Shown: piece by piece, positions 1-8,287 of the stretch | Layout: each line of letters starts with the position of its first letter | Numbering within the stretch: the first letter of the stretch is position 1 | DNA from: Cupriavidus cauae | Lineage (GTDB): Bacteria; Pseudomonadota; Gammaproteobacteria; Burkholderiales; Burkholderiaceae | Reading direction: 5' to 3' | NCBI RefSeq assembly: GCF_008632125.1 | Contig: NZ_VWRN01000046.1 | Location: 1 to 42,919 of the forward strand | Length of the DNA: 42,919 nucleotides | Notes under the pieces: model-generated | Database searches by the model: none | What the model saw: only the letters and a program-made list of their open reading frames with translations | What the model was told of the DNA's origin: nothing | Program-made: the position numbers and the translations under genes

Positions 1-1256
1 CGGGCCAGGCGCGCCGCATCGACGGTCGGCAGCGCGGGCAGCGCGGCGGTGGCGGGGGCCGCCAGCCCGGTCAACGCCAGGCCGCTGCGCAAGCCGTCCG
101 CCAGCACATGGGCGTCGTGCCCCAGCTGCCGCAGCCAGCTCGCCACCACCGGCGCGCGCACGCCGTCGTCATCGAACAGCACCAGCCGCGCGCCGCGCAC
201 GCCGACGTATTGATCGGTGGCCTGGATCAGCTGGCCGCCGGGCGTGTGTTGCGCGCCGGGCAGCGTGCCGCGCGCGAATTCCTCCGGCGTGCGCACGTCG
301 CACAGGAACAGCGTGCGCGTGGTGTCGCGGGCCCAGCCCTGCACGGTCGCGGCGTCGACGGTGGCCACGCCGTGGCGCTCGGCCAGCCGCGCCGCCGCTG
401 CGCGCATCGGTTCGAGCGCGCTGGTGTCCGTCTTCTCGGGATAGTGCCGGTCGTTGCCGTGCTCGAGCTGGTAATCGGCCAGATACCAGCCCTGCGTGCC
501 GTTCTCCAGCGCGTAGACCGGATTGGGGATGCCCAGGTTGATCAGCGTCTGCGCGCCGATGATGCTGCGCGTGCGTCCCGCGCAATTGATCACGATCGGC
601 GTGTCGTCGTCGGGCACCAGGTCGCGCAGCCGGTAGGCCAGCTCGCCGTTCGGGCAGCAGATCGCGCCCGGGATATTCATCTTGCGGTATTCGGACAGCG
701 GCCGGCCGTCGAGCACCACCAGCTTGTCGCCGCGGGCCTGCATCGCATGCAGCTGCTCGGCGCCGATGCGGGGCGTATGCAGCTTGTGCTCGACCAGCTC
801 GCCGAAGGTCTTCGATGGCACGTTGACGCCGGCGAACAGCGCATAGCCTGCCGCGGCCCAGGCCGCGGTGCCGCCGTGCAGCACGTGCACGTTGGTGTAG
901 CCAGCGGCGCGCAGCGCGGCGGCGGCCGGCACGGCGACGCTCTCGTCATGGTCGTAGACCACCACGCGCACATCGCGGCGCGGCACCAGGCGGCCGATCT
1001 CGAGCTCGAGGCGGCTGTAGGGCAGCGGCACGGCGAGGAACAGATGCGATTCGCCGTACTGGCCATGCTCGCGCACATCCAGCAGGGCGATCTCGGCGCC
1101 GTCGTGCAGCCAGGCCTTCAAGGTCCGGGCATCGACGTAATCGGCCGCGCGATCGGTGGCGCGATCAGTGGCGCGAGCGGTGACGGCATGGGTCGCGGAA
1201 GCTGGAATGGAATCGGGCTTGGAAGCGGGATTGAAATCGGTCACGGAATCGGTCAT
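1..1256 (-). CDS. Multi-domain rhodanese (sulfurtransferase), C-terminus cut by window edge
   Basis: The frame opens with ATG at 1256 and runs off the left edge after 418 codons without a stop. At least three rhodanese-like domains are visible. The first (about residues 45-140) has LLDVREHGQYGES but no active-site cysteine. The second carries the active loop NCAGRTRS (around 560-590), so it is probably the only catalytic one of those seen. The third has LCDVRTPEEFARG but an acidic stretch where the loop cysteine should be. Rhodaneses move sulfane sulfur from thiosulfate or persulfide to a thiophile. The gene lies just downstream of cysteine dioxygenase on the same strand, 146 bp away, which suggests a role in handling sulfur from cysteine oxidation. 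The N-terminus (about 30 residues rich in A, T, D and R) is low-complexity and partly made by a 12-bp repeat, so the true start could be further in. Confidence 0.85.
   Translation of the reverse strand, partial: MTDSVTDFNPASKPDSIPASATHAVTARATDRATDRAADYVDARTLKAWLHDGAEIALLDVREHGQYGESHLFLAVPLPYSRLELEIGRLVPRRDVRVVVYDHDESVAVPAAAALRAAGYTNVHVLHGGTAAWAAAGYALFAGVNVPSKTFGELVEHKLHTPRIGAEQLHAMQARGDKLVVLDGRPLSEYRKMNIPGAICCPNGELAYRLRDLVPDDDTPIVINCAGRTRSIIGAQTLINLGIPNPVYALENGTQGWYLADYQLEHGNDRHYPEKTDTSALEPMRAAAARLAERHGVATVDAATVQGWARDTTRTLFLCDVRTPEEFARGTLPGAQHTPGGQLIQATDQYVGVRGARLVLFDDDGVRAPVVASWLRQLGHDAHVLADGLRSGLALTGLAAPATAALPALPTVDAARLA
1149..1184. repeat. 12-bp tandem repeat, three degenerate copies
   Basis: GCGATCGGTGGC, GCGATCAGTGGC and GCGAGCGGTGAC lie head to tail inside the 5' end of the rhodanese gene. 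They encode an ATDR-like repeat in the low-complexity N-terminus. Confidence 0.7.
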
Positions 1257-1402
1257 CGGCTCACGGGCCGCCCAGGGCGGCCGGAATTCGGGCAAAACGC
1301 TCCCCTGGCCGAGGACAGCCATGCGTGGCAAGGGGAGGGGGAATGGGTCGGAGGTGGGCCGCCGTCGATACGCCGTCGCGGATCGAGGACGGCCGCGGGA
1401 GG

Positions 1403-2002
1403 TCAGCGGCGCGTCTGCACGCCGACCGACATCACCTGGTAGCGGCCGGTCTCGAGGTCGAACGCAATGCGCTCCTTCAGCGTTTCCAGCGCGCGGCCGT
1501 ACATGTGCAGATGGCGGATGATCTGCTCGCCCTGGATCTCGACCGAGTGGATGTCGTCGGGCATCAGCGCGATGCCTTCGCCGGGGCCGACGCGAACGGT
1601 ATCGATCTGCTCGAGCTGGCCGATGCCGGGCTGCGAGCCGTCATCGAGGCGGCGATAGACGTAGTTCTGTTCCTCGCCCTCAACTGCGGCGATGCAGGCC
1701 CAGGTCGTGTGGTTATGCGGCGGAATCCGCTTGCCCGGGCGCATCACGTTCAGATACAGCGCGTAGCGCTGGTCCGGGTCTTCGGTGATCAGATAGCGGG
1801 CTTGGCGCTCGCCGGCCTCGGGCGGCGCGAAATCGGCCTCGCTCCACCATTCGCGGTGCGACGCCAGGTCCTTGACCACGGCCAGCACCCGGTCCAGCGC
1901 CTCGCGCGTCAGCGCCTTGTTTTCAACAATATCCTTAATGCTTTGCATGGCGCCCTGGACGGCTGCGGTGCGGGCTTCGGCGCGCGCGGGAGCGAGACTC
2001 AT
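1403..2002 (-). CDS. Cysteine dioxygenase family protein
   Basis: A 199-residue cupin protein. Residues H96 and H98 (in PPHNHTTWA) and H152 (in DDIHSVE) match the three-histidine iron site of thiol dioxygenases, which use O2 to turn cysteine into cysteine sulfinate in the cytoplasm. Length and motif order fit the bacterial cysteine dioxygenase/PCO group. The frame is open further upstream, but the ATG at 2002 has AGGAG about eight bases before it, so I take that start. It is transcribed toward the rhodanese gene and divergently from a LysR regulator, whose dyad lies in the shared upstream region. 3-mercaptopropionate dioxygenase activity cannot be excluded from sequence alone. Confidence 0.9.
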   Translation of the reverse strand: MSLAPARAEARTAAVQGAMQSIKDIVENKALTREALDRVLAVVKDLASHREWWSEADFAPPEAGERQARYLITEDPDQRYALYLNVMRPGKRIPPHNHTTWACIAAVEGEEQNYVYRRLDDGSQPGIGQLEQIDTVRVGPGEGIALMPDDIHSVEIQGEQIIRHLHMYGRALETLKERIAFDLETGRYQVMSVGVQTRR

Positions 2003-2085
2003 CGAAAAACTCCTGAAAGATACCGGTCTGGAGCCACACTGTACTGAACGCGATTGGGCCGAACAACTTAGAATATTGCGCAATC

Positions 2086-2104
2086 ATATAAGCATCTCTT
2101 ATAT
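2086..2104. promoter_or_regulatory. Perfect inverted repeat between divergent CDO and LysR genes
   Basis: ATATAAG-CATCT-CTTATAT is a perfect 7-bp dyad with a 5-bp spacer, in an AT-rich pocket of otherwise GC-rich DNA. It ends 7 bp before the LysR start codon and lies about 84 bp upstream of the CDO start. Size and position fit a LysR-type operator that could serve both autoregulation and control of the divergent genes. Binding is inferred. Confidence 0.6.
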
Positions 2105-2111
2105 ATCGTTC

Positions 2112-3011
2112 ATGCGCCATCTCGACCTCGAACTGCTGCGGACGCTGGTCGCCATCGCCGAGCACACCACCTTTGCGGCCGCGGCCGACGCGACCCACAA
2201 GACCCAGTCCGCCGTCACCCAGCAGATGCAGCGGCTGGAGGAGCAGGTCGGGCTGCCGCTGTTCGACAAGCAGGGCCGCAGCAAGCGGCTGTCGCCGCAT
2301 GGGCAGAAGCTGCTCGAATACGCCAAGCACATGCTGGCGATCAACGACGAGGCGCTGCGCGCGCTGCGCGAAGGCAATCTGGAAGGCGCGCTGCGGATCG
2401 GCGCGCCGCACGACATCGCCGACACCATGCTGCCCCCGCTGCTGGCGCATATCGCGCGCAGCTCGCCGAAGCTGCAGCTCGAAATCCACGTGGGGCGCAG
2501 CCCCTTCCTGATGGAGTCGCTGCGCCGGGGCGAGATCGACCTGACGCTGTCGACGCGCAGCGATCCGGCGCTGGAAGGCGTGGTGCTGCGGACCTCGCCG
2601 ACCGTATGGATCTGCGCGGCCGACTACGTGCACGACATCTCGCGGCCGGTGCCGCTGATCCTGGCCGACGAGCCCAGCCTGTTCCGCCGGCTGGCGCTGG
2701 AGGCGCTGGAACTGGCGCAGGTGCCGTGGCGGCCGGGCTATCTGGCGCCGAACCTGATCGGCATCAAGGCCGCGATCCGGGCCGGCCTGGGCGTGACCGC
2801 GCGCAGCATCGAGCTGCTCGGGCCCGATATGCGCGTGCTGGGCGAGAACGACGGCATGCCCCGCCTGCCCGATGTCGCGTACTACCTGTGGATGCGTCCG
2901 GACGTGATCAATCCGGCCACGCGGCAGGTCTACGAGATGCTCAAGTCCACGCTGGGACTGAATGCCACGCTGGGACTGAATGCGAGCGCGGCCGGACCTT
3001 CGCCGGCCTGA
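2112..3011 (+). CDS. LysR-family transcriptional regulator
   Basis: A 299-residue LysR protein. The N-terminal winged helix-turn-helix (about residues 3-62) shows FAAAADATHKTQSAVTQQ followed by RLEEQVGLPLFDKQGR, both standard LysR features. The remainder is the two-lobed effector-binding domain. I chose the ATG at 2112 because the LysR N-terminus (MRHLDLELLRTLVAI) begins there, although the frame is open upstream across the divergent CDO promoter. Its likely targets are the adjacent cysteine dioxygenase and rhodanese genes. The C-terminus ends in a duplicated six-residue block (TLGLNA twice), produced by an 18-bp direct repeat at 2949-2984. Confidence 0.92.
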   Translation: MRHLDLELLRTLVAIAEHTTFAAAADATHKTQSAVTQQMQRLEEQVGLPLFDKQGRSKRLSPHGQKLLEYAKHMLAINDEALRALREGNLEGALRIGAPHDIADTMLPPLLAHIARSSPKLQLEIHVGRSPFLMESLRRGEIDLTLSTRSDPALEGVVLRTSPTVWICAADYVHDISRPVPLILADEPSLFRRLALEALELAQVPWRPGYLAPNLIGIKAAIRAGLGVTARSIELLGPDMRVLGENDGMPRLPDVAYYLWMRPDVINPATRQVYEMLKSTLGLNATLGLNASAAGPSPA

Positions 3012-3094
3012 TTCTGTCGCGCATTCCCGTCACGACCTTCGCCGGCCCGCAGCGCAGGGCAACACAACCGATACCGCTGGTTTCGAACGCCCGC

Positions 3095-3123
3095 TTGCAT
3101 GGCCGCGGGCCTTCGCATAGACT
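3095..3123 (+). promoter_or_regulatory. Candidate sigma-70 promoter of the nucleobase permease operon
   Basis: TTGCAT (3095-3100), a 17-bp spacer and TAGACT (3118-3123) give a reasonable housekeeping promoter. The -10 box abuts the LacI-type palindrome at 3123-3142, so a bound repressor would block initiation. Confidence 0.45.
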
Positions 3124-3142
3124 AACCAAAACGTTTTGGTTA
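3123..3142. promoter_or_regulatory. LacI-family operator, 20-bp perfect palindrome
   Basis: TAACCAAAACGTTTTGGTTA is a perfect 20-bp palindrome with the central CG step typical of LacI/GalR-family operators. It lies immediately downstream of a candidate -10 box and about 145 bp before the permease start codon. A LacI-type gene stands at 6952-8067 at the far end of the same cluster and is the obvious candidate to bind it. Confidence 0.75.
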
Positions 3143-3184
3143 CGCGGTTTTTTATCATTCAGCGGCGAAATACGCACAGACGGG

Positions 3185-3208
3185 CGCATAGACGCATAGA
3201 CGCATAGA
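3185..3208. repeat. 8-bp tandem repeat (CGCATAGA x3)
   Basis: Three perfect copies of CGCATAGA lie in the leader between the LacI operator and the permease start. A fourth partial match (CGCATAGAC) overlaps the -10 region at about 3115. No function is evident. Confidence 0.8.
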
Positions 3209-3286
3209 GGCATGAAGGCAGCGGCGCGGCTCACCGATCGCGCCACTCGCCAACACACGCCGCTGCCACCCAAGGAGGAGATCCCC

Positions 3287-4618
3287 ATGACCCAACCCGC
3301 TCCCGCGGCCGTCGACGAGGTATTGCCATGGCGGCGGCTGTTCGCCTTCGGCATGCAGCATGTGCTGGTAATGGCCGCATCGCCGATTGCGTCCGTGTTC
3401 CTGATGAGCAAGGCGCTCAATTTTCCGGCCGCGCTGGCGATGCAGCTGCTCAGCGCGACCTTCGTGATCTGCGGCCTGGGCACCTTGCTGCAATCGTTCG
3501 GGCCCAAGGGCATCGGCGCCCGGCTGCCGTTCATCATGCTGCCCGGCGGCGCGCCGATCGTGCTGTTCATCCTGATCGCGCAGCAGACCGATGTGCAGAC
3601 GGCGGCCGGCGCGGTGATCCTGACCGGCGTCTTCTATTTCCTCGTGCTGCCGGTGTTTCGGCGCTGCCTGCGCTATTTCCCCGCGGCGGTGGTCGGCACC
3701 ATGCTGCTGCTGGTGGCGATCAATCTGGCGCAGGTCTCGGGCAAGCTGATCGCCGGGCAGCCCGGTACGCCGGGCTTCGGCGCGCCGATGAACCTGCTGC
3801 TGGCGTTCGCGACGATCGCCTTCACCGTGCTGTTCTCGCGCGTGCTGACCGGCATGCTGGGGCAGCTGGCCATCCTGCTCGGGCTGCTGGGCGGGGCGCT
3901 GGTGGCGGTCGGAATCGGCGCCTTCCACAGCGAGCATCTGTCGCTGTGGCCGGTGCTGGCGCTGCCGTCCGCGTTGCCGTTCGGCATGCCGAAGTTCGAC
4001 CTGATCGCGGCGATTCCGCTGATGGTGTTCTCGATCGTGTCGATGGTGGAGGCGACCGGCCAGACCATCGCGATCGGCGATGCGGTCGGCAAGCCGATCG
4101 ACGAGCAGCGCGACGTGCCGCGCACGATTCGCGGCGACGCCTTGACGTCGCTGCTCGGCGGGCTGTTCGGCACCTCGCTGATCATCACCAGCGGCGAGAA
4201 CATCGGCATCGTGCGGGCGACCGGCGTGCGCTCGCGCTTCGTCACCGCGGTATCGGGCGGCATCCTGGTGGTGTTCGGGCTGCTGGCGCCGGTGTCGTCG
4301 CTGATCGCCGCGATTCCGGAGGCCGTGGTCGGCGGCACCGGGCTGATCGTGTTCTGCATCGTCGGCACCATGGGCATCGACATGCTGCGCAAGGTGGACC
4401 TGCGCGACCACGCCAACATGTACATCGTCGCGGTGGCGCTGGCGGTCGGGCTGCTGCCGATCCTGGTGCCGGGCATCTATGCCAGCGTGCCGGCCAACAT
4501 CCGCATCCTGGTCGGCAACGGCGTGGCGATGGGCGCGATCACGGCGGCGCTGATGAACTTCCTGTTCTTCCATACCGGGCTGCGGCGCGGCATGGAGAAG
4601 GTGCCGGTCGCGCATTGA
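3287..4618 (+). CDS. NCS2-family nucleobase (uracil/xanthine) permease
   Basis: A 443-residue polytopic membrane protein of the nucleobase:cation symporter-2 family, which imports purine or pyrimidine bases with protons. Two family signatures are visible: MVEATGQ with the substrate-site glutamate at about residue 255, and ENIGIVRATG at 304-313, which fits the family motif [QEP]N-x-G-x4-T-[GKR]. The start at 3287 follows AAGGAGGAG with good spacing; the frame is open upstream but has no comparable site. It is the first gene of a run with an amidohydrolase and a TauE-type exporter, behind a LacI-type operator. The partner enzyme suggests that the imported base is deaminated or hydrolysed. The exact substrate is not readable from the sequence. 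Confidence 0.9.
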   Translation: MTQPAPAAVDEVLPWRRLFAFGMQHVLVMAASPIASVFLMSKALNFPAALAMQLLSATFVICGLGTLLQSFGPKGIGARLPFIMLPGGAPIVLFILIAQQTDVQTAAGAVILTGVFYFLVLPVFRRCLRYFPAAVVGTMLLLVAINLAQVSGKLIAGQPGTPGFGAPMNLLLAFATIAFTVLFSRVLTGMLGQLAILLGLLGGALVAVGIGAFHSEHLSLWPVLALPSALPFGMPKFDLIAAIPLMVFSIVSMVEATGQTIAIGDAVGKPIDEQRDVPRTIRGDALTSLLGGLFGTSLIITSGENIGIVRATGVRSRFVTAVSGGILVVFGLLAPVSSLIAAIPEAVVGGTGLIVFCIVGTMGIDMLRKVDLRDHANMYIVAVALAVGLLPILVPGIYASVPANIRILVGNGVAMGAITAALMNFLFFHTGLRRGMEKVPVAH

Positions 4619-4654
4619 GTCGCGCATTGAGTCGCGCATTGAGTCGCGCCTTGT
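4607..4654. repeat. 12-bp tandem repeat (GTCGCGCATTGA) spanning the permease stop codon
   Basis: Three perfect copies and one imperfect copy of GTCGCGCATTGA. The first copy contains the permease stop codon, so copy-number change would not alter the protein. Confidence 0.85.
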
Positions 4655-4672
4655 AGTCCGCAGGTTTTTTAC

Positions 4673-4696
4673 CCCTCTCCCGCAAGCGGGAGAGGG
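4673..4696. repeat. Intergenic hairpin of REP-like type
   Basis: CCCTCTCCCGC-AA-GCGGGAGAGGG forms an 11-bp perfect stem. The T-rich stretch lies before it on the + strand, not after it, so it is not a standard intrinsic terminator in either direction. It looks like a dispersed intergenic hairpin element, but only one copy is present here. Confidence 0.6.
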
Positions 4697-4756
4697 AGCA
4701 GTCATCCGCTTATCTGGCCATGCCGCCGCCTGCATGCGCCGCAACTCGTAGAACGT

Positions 4757-6256
4757 ATGTCGCTTTCTTCCTCCGCTTTCCCCGCTCCCTTCACTGATCG
4801 CTTCACCGATCCGTCCGCCGATCCAGACCGCGCCGGGCTGCGCCCCGCGTCCTTCGACCGCCCGCAGATGCTGCTGCCCGAATGGACCCTGCTGCGCGAC
4901 GGCATCGTGCGCGACCACGCGATCGTGGTGCAGGACGGCCGCTTCGCCGCAGTCGGCCCGGCCGCGCAGATCGCCGCGCAATTCCCGCATCTGCCCACGC
5001 TGTCGTTGCCGCGCATGCTGCTGATGCCGGGCATGATCGATACCCATCATCATCTGACGCAATCGTTCGGCAAGTCGCTGGTGTTCGGCGAGCCCTCGGA
5101 GATTTTCCGGCGCGTGTGGGTGCCGCTGGAGGGCAGCCTGACCGAGACGCATCTGTACCTGTCGTCGAAGCTCGCCGCGCTCGAGGCGCTGCGCGGCGGC
5201 TTCACGACGGTGTGCGATGCCGGCACGCGTGCCGATGCGGGGCTGGAGGCGATCGCGCAGGCGGTCGGCGAGGCCGGCGTGCGCTGCGTGCTGGGCCTGA
5301 TCTGCAACGATCGCCCCGGCGGCCAGACCCTCGACGCCGCGCCGATCCTGCGCCGCGCCGAGCGCCATCTGGCGATGTACGACGATCATCCGCTGGTGGT
5401 GCCGTCGCTGGCGATCTCGATTCCCGAGGTGGCCAGCGACACGATGCTGCGCGACGTCTATCGGCTGTGCGAGGAAGCGGGCCGCGTCTTCCAGACGCAC
5501 GCCAACGAACATCTGGTCGCCGTGGAGCGTTCGCTCAATGCGCGCCGCCAGCGGCCGATCGAGCATCTGGAGGCGGTCGGCGCGCTGGGCCCGGCCGCGC
5601 TGCTGGCGCACGCGACGCTGGTGACGCCGCACGAGATCCGCCTGCTGGCCGAGCGCGGCGCGGCGGTGGCCTACAACCCCGTCGCCAGCGCCTGGAAGGG
5701 CAATGCGGTGGCGCCGGCCGAGACCATGGCGACCTTTGGCGTGCGCCTGGGGCTGGGCACCGACGGCACCCGCAGCGACGGCTTCCGCCTGCTCGACTAT
5801 GCCGAGGCGGCGCAGCGCTTCGCCTTCGGCATCGGCGTCGGCGACTCGTCCTGCGGCGCCGGCTGGCGCTGGCTCGACATGGCGACGCACGACGGCGCCG
5901 ATGCTGCCGGCCTGGGCAACGTCACCGGCGAGATCGCGGCCGGCAAGCAGGCCGACTTCCTGCTGGTCGATTGCGATGTACCGGAGATGACGCCGTCGTG
6001 GGACCTGAGCTGGGAGCTGGTGCGGCTGGCCAATCGCGACCAGATCCGCGGCGTCTTCGTCGACGGCCGGCTGCGCCTGTGGGACGGCTGGCCGCTGGAC
6101 TGGGATGCGCGCGCGCTGATGCGCGAGATCCGCCAGATGGCCGAGCAGACCATCGCCAACGCGCCGATCACCAAACTGCACGATCCGGCCGACGTTCACC
6201 GCGCCGCCAATCGTGCGTCGCGTCCCAAGGCGGCGAAGGGCGGGGCGCAGGCATGA
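4757..6256 (+). CDS. Amidohydrolase-superfamily deaminase/hydrolase (TrzA/AtzA-like)
   Basis: A 499-residue metal-dependent hydrolase. The metal and acid-base residues of the deaminase branch are in place: DTHHHL (H97, H99), QTHANE (H248, E251), LLAHAT (H285) and GTDGT (D336). Flanking beta strands give the composite N/C-terminal sandwich, ending in GEIAAGKQADFLLVD. Relatives deaminate or dechlorinate purines, pyrimidines, triazines or adenosine derivatives. Placed after an NCS2 permease, it probably acts on an imported nucleobase-like compound. The first 37 residues are low-complexity and no ribosome binding site is clear at 4757, so initiation at the ATG at 4868 (MLLPEWTLL) is possible. Its stop overlaps the next start (ATGA). 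Confidence 0.85.
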   Translation: MSLSSSAFPAPFTDRFTDPSADPDRAGLRPASFDRPQMLLPEWTLLRDGIVRDHAIVVQDGRFAAVGPAAQIAAQFPHLPTLSLPRMLLMPGMIDTHHHLTQSFGKSLVFGEPSEIFRRVWVPLEGSLTETHLYLSSKLAALEALRGGFTTVCDAGTRADAGLEAIAQAVGEAGVRCVLGLICNDRPGGQTLDAAPILRRAERHLAMYDDHPLVVPSLAISIPEVASDTMLRDVYRLCEEAGRVFQTHANEHLVAVERSLNARRQRPIEHLEAVGALGPAALLAHATLVTPHEIRLLAERGAAVAYNPVASAWKGNAVAPAETMATFGVRLGLGTDGTRSDGFRLLDYAEAAQRFAFGIGVGDSSCGAGWRWLDMATHDGADAAGLGNVTGEIAAGKQADFLLVDCDVPEMTPSWDLSWELVRLANRDQIRGVFVDGRLRLWDGWPLDWDARALMREIRQMAEQTIANAPITKLHDPADVHRAANRASRPKAAKGGAQA

Positions 6257-6966
6257 TGTTCGATACGACGATGCTGAGCGTCTGGCTCGCCGTGTTCGCC
6301 GGCGCGCTGGTCCAGGGCACCACCGGCATGGGCTTCGCGCTGATCGTGGTGCCGGTGCTCGCGCTGGCCGCGCCGGCGATGCTGCCCGGTTCGCTGCTGA
6401 TCGCGATGCTGCCGCTGAACGCCTATGTGGCCTGGCGCGAGCGGCATGCGATCGATCTGCGCGGCGCCGGCTGGATCAGCGCCGGACGGCTGGCCGGTAC
6501 CTTCGGCGGCCTGTGGGTGCTGGTGGCGGTGCCGATGGCCTGGCTCAATGCGCTGGTCGGCGGCAGCACGATCCTGGCGGCCGTGGTGTCGCTGATTGCG
6601 CCGGCATTCACGCCCGGCAAGATGACCTTCGCCTCGACCGGCCTGATCACCGGCGTGACCGAGACCGCCACCGGCGTCGGCGGCCCGCCGCTCGCGCTGG
6701 CCTACCAGCATGCGCCGGTGGCCACGCTGCGCGCGACCGTGGCGCTGTGCTTCCTGGTGGGCGAGATCATCTCGCTGATCGTGCTGGCGGTGGGCAAGCG
6801 GCTGGACGCGCCGCAGTGGCACTACGCGCTCGGCATGCTGCCGGTGCTGGGCGCCGGCATGCTGGCCAGCCATCTGGTGCACCGGCGCATCAACCAGCGC
6901 ATGCTGCGGATCGGCGTGCTGGTGTTCGCGCTGGTATCGGGACTGGTGGTGCTAGTTCGGGGCTGA
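6253..6966 (+). CDS. TauE/SafE-family membrane transporter
   Basis: A 237-residue inner-membrane protein with about seven to eight hydrophobic segments. The family-typical motifs GTTGMGFALIVVPVLAL near the N-terminus and TGVTETATGVGGPPLAL mid-protein mark the two TauE/SafE half-repeats. Members export small anions such as sulfite or sulfoacetate, and many have unknown substrates. It starts on an ATGA overlap with the amidohydrolase stop, so translation is likely coupled. In this operon it may export a product of base breakdown. Its last 15 bp overlap the convergent LacI gene. Confidence 0.87.
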   Translation: MMFDTTMLSVWLAVFAGALVQGTTGMGFALIVVPVLALAAPAMLPGSLLIAMLPLNAYVAWRERHAIDLRGAGWISAGRLAGTFGGLWVLVAVPMAWLNALVGGSTILAAVVSLIAPAFTPGKMTFASTGLITGVTETATGVGGPPLALAYQHAPVATLRATVALCFLVGEIISLIVLAVGKRLDAPQWHYALGMLPVLGAGMLASHLVHRRINQRMLRIGVLVFALVSGLVVLVRG

Positions 6967-8067
6967 CGTCGCGGGCCTGGCGGACGTCACCGAGGCCGCG
7001 GAGGTCGCCGACGTAGCGGACGTAGCGGACGTAGCCGACGATTCGCGCGGCACCAGCTCGGGCAGCGGCGCCGCCACGGACGCACGTTCGCGCCCGCCCG
7101 AGATATGCTCGAACAGCAGTTCGACGGCCAGCGACGCGACCCGTTCGAGATGCAGATTGACCGCGGTGATCGGCGGCTGGTGGCTGCGCGCGCGAATGCC
7201 ATCGTAGCGGGTCACCACCATCAGGTCCTGCGGCACCCGCTTGCCGAGCGATTGCGCATGCGCGATCGCGCCGACCGCGAAGGCATCGACCGGCGCGCAT
7301 AGCGAATCGATGTCCGGCTGCTCGCGCAGCAGTGCCGCGCAGGCGGCGGCGCCACCCGCTTCGCCTTCGCTCTCCTGCGCGGTGACGATATGGCAGGGCA
7401 GGCCCGCCGCGGCCACGAAGGCGCGATAGGCGCGCTCGGTCTCCACATAGGACTGGCGCGGCGTCGCGCCGATCAGCAGGCCGATGCGGCGCCGGCCCTG
7501 CGCATGCAGATGCTCGAGCAGCAGCCGCGCGGTGTATTCGGATTGCAGATCGACGAAGGGCACCGGGTCTTCGGTTCCCGGCTCGCGGCCGATCGACACG
7601 ATGCTGACGCCGCGCTGGCGCAGCAGCGCGATATGCGCGTCGTTGGCGACCGGCTCGATGACGATCGCGCCATCGATGTCCAGGCTGTCCAGCAGCCCGC
7701 CCGCGCCCTCCAGCGGCGGCACCAGCACGACGCCAAGGCCGCGGCCCAGCGCCGCTTCGGCGGCGATTGCCGCCACTTCCATCATGAAGCCCAGCCGCGA
7801 GGTGCCGCCCGCCACCGCGAACGGCATCGACGACACCAGCGCGATGCTGTTGGCGCGGCCCGAGCGCAGCCGCTGCGCGCGCACGCTGGGCCGATAGCCA
7901 AGCTGCTGGGCGATCTGCTTGACCCGAGCGCGCGTGGCCGGATCGACCACGCCGCGATCGTTCAGCGCATGCGATACCGTCGTCAGCGAGACGCCGGCCT
8001 CGCGGGCCACGTCATGGATGGTGATGCGTCGGTGCGGGGCGGATGCGCTCGGCCTCGGGTCTTTCAT
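6952..8067 (-). CDS. LacI-family transcriptional repressor
   Basis: A 371-residue repressor. The N-terminal helix-turn-helix (about residues 14-62) has ITIHDVAREAGVSLTTVSHAL and a hinge region, followed by a periplasmic-binding-protein-like effector domain. I use the ATG at 8067; the frame stays open upstream but the family N-terminus starts here. It lies tail-to-tail with the TauE gene. The 20-bp palindrome before the permease at 3123-3142 has the form of its operator, so repression of the permease-amidohydrolase-exporter run is the likely role. The C-terminus ends in about 28 residues of TSA-type repeats, encoded by a 9-bp array (GACGTAGCG) at about 7011-7037, which has no counterpart in the fold. 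Confidence 0.9.
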   Translation of the reverse strand: MKDPRPSASAPHRRITIHDVAREAGVSLTTVSHALNDRGVVDPATRARVKQIAQQLGYRPSVRAQRLRSGRANSIALVSSMPFAVAGGTSRLGFMMEVAAIAAEAALGRGLGVVLVPPLEGAGGLLDSLDIDGAIVIEPVANDAHIALLRQRGVSIVSIGREPGTEDPVPFVDLQSEYTARLLLEHLHAQGRRRIGLLIGATPRQSYVETERAYRAFVAAAGLPCHIVTAQESEGEAGGAAACAALLREQPDIDSLCAPVDAFAVGAIAHAQSLGKRVPQDLMVVTRYDGIRARSHQPPITAVNLHLERVASLAVELLFEHISGGRERASVAAPLPELVPRESSATSATSATSATSAASVTSARPATSAPN

Positions 8068-8219
8068 GCGTTGTCGGTGACGGAGCAGGGTAGCGGTGAA
8101 ATGCCGCGCGGGAAGCGACGTCGCGGCGATCGCCTCGACGATGCGCGCGTTCGCGCCGCCTTCGATCGGCGCGGTGGCAAGCATACACCAGCGATCGCGC
8201 CGCGCCGCGCCGCCATGCC

Positions 8220-8287
8220 GCCATCATGCAGCCCGCGCCGTCATGCAGCCCGCGCCATCATGCAGAGCGCGCCATCATGCGGTCACC
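8220..8287. repeat. 17-bp tandem repeat, about four copies
   Basis: GCCATCATGCAGCCCGC and variants repeat at 8220, 8237, 8254 and 8271. The last copy enters the 3' end of the methyltransferase gene. The unit length is not a multiple of three, so the array lies mainly in the spacer. Confidence 0.8.

Noticed and set aside
4673..4696. Intrinsic terminator of the permease gene
   Set aside because: The T-run lies before the hairpin on the + strand and neither strand has a T-run after it.
3155..6199. A 1014-codon open frame on the minus strand
   Set aside because: It is antisense to the permease and amidohydrolase genes, rich in R, H, Q and A, with no family resemblance. It arises from the high GC content.
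8220..8287. Possible CRISPR-like array
   Set aside because: The 17-bp units are directly adjacent with no spacers, and there are no cas genes.
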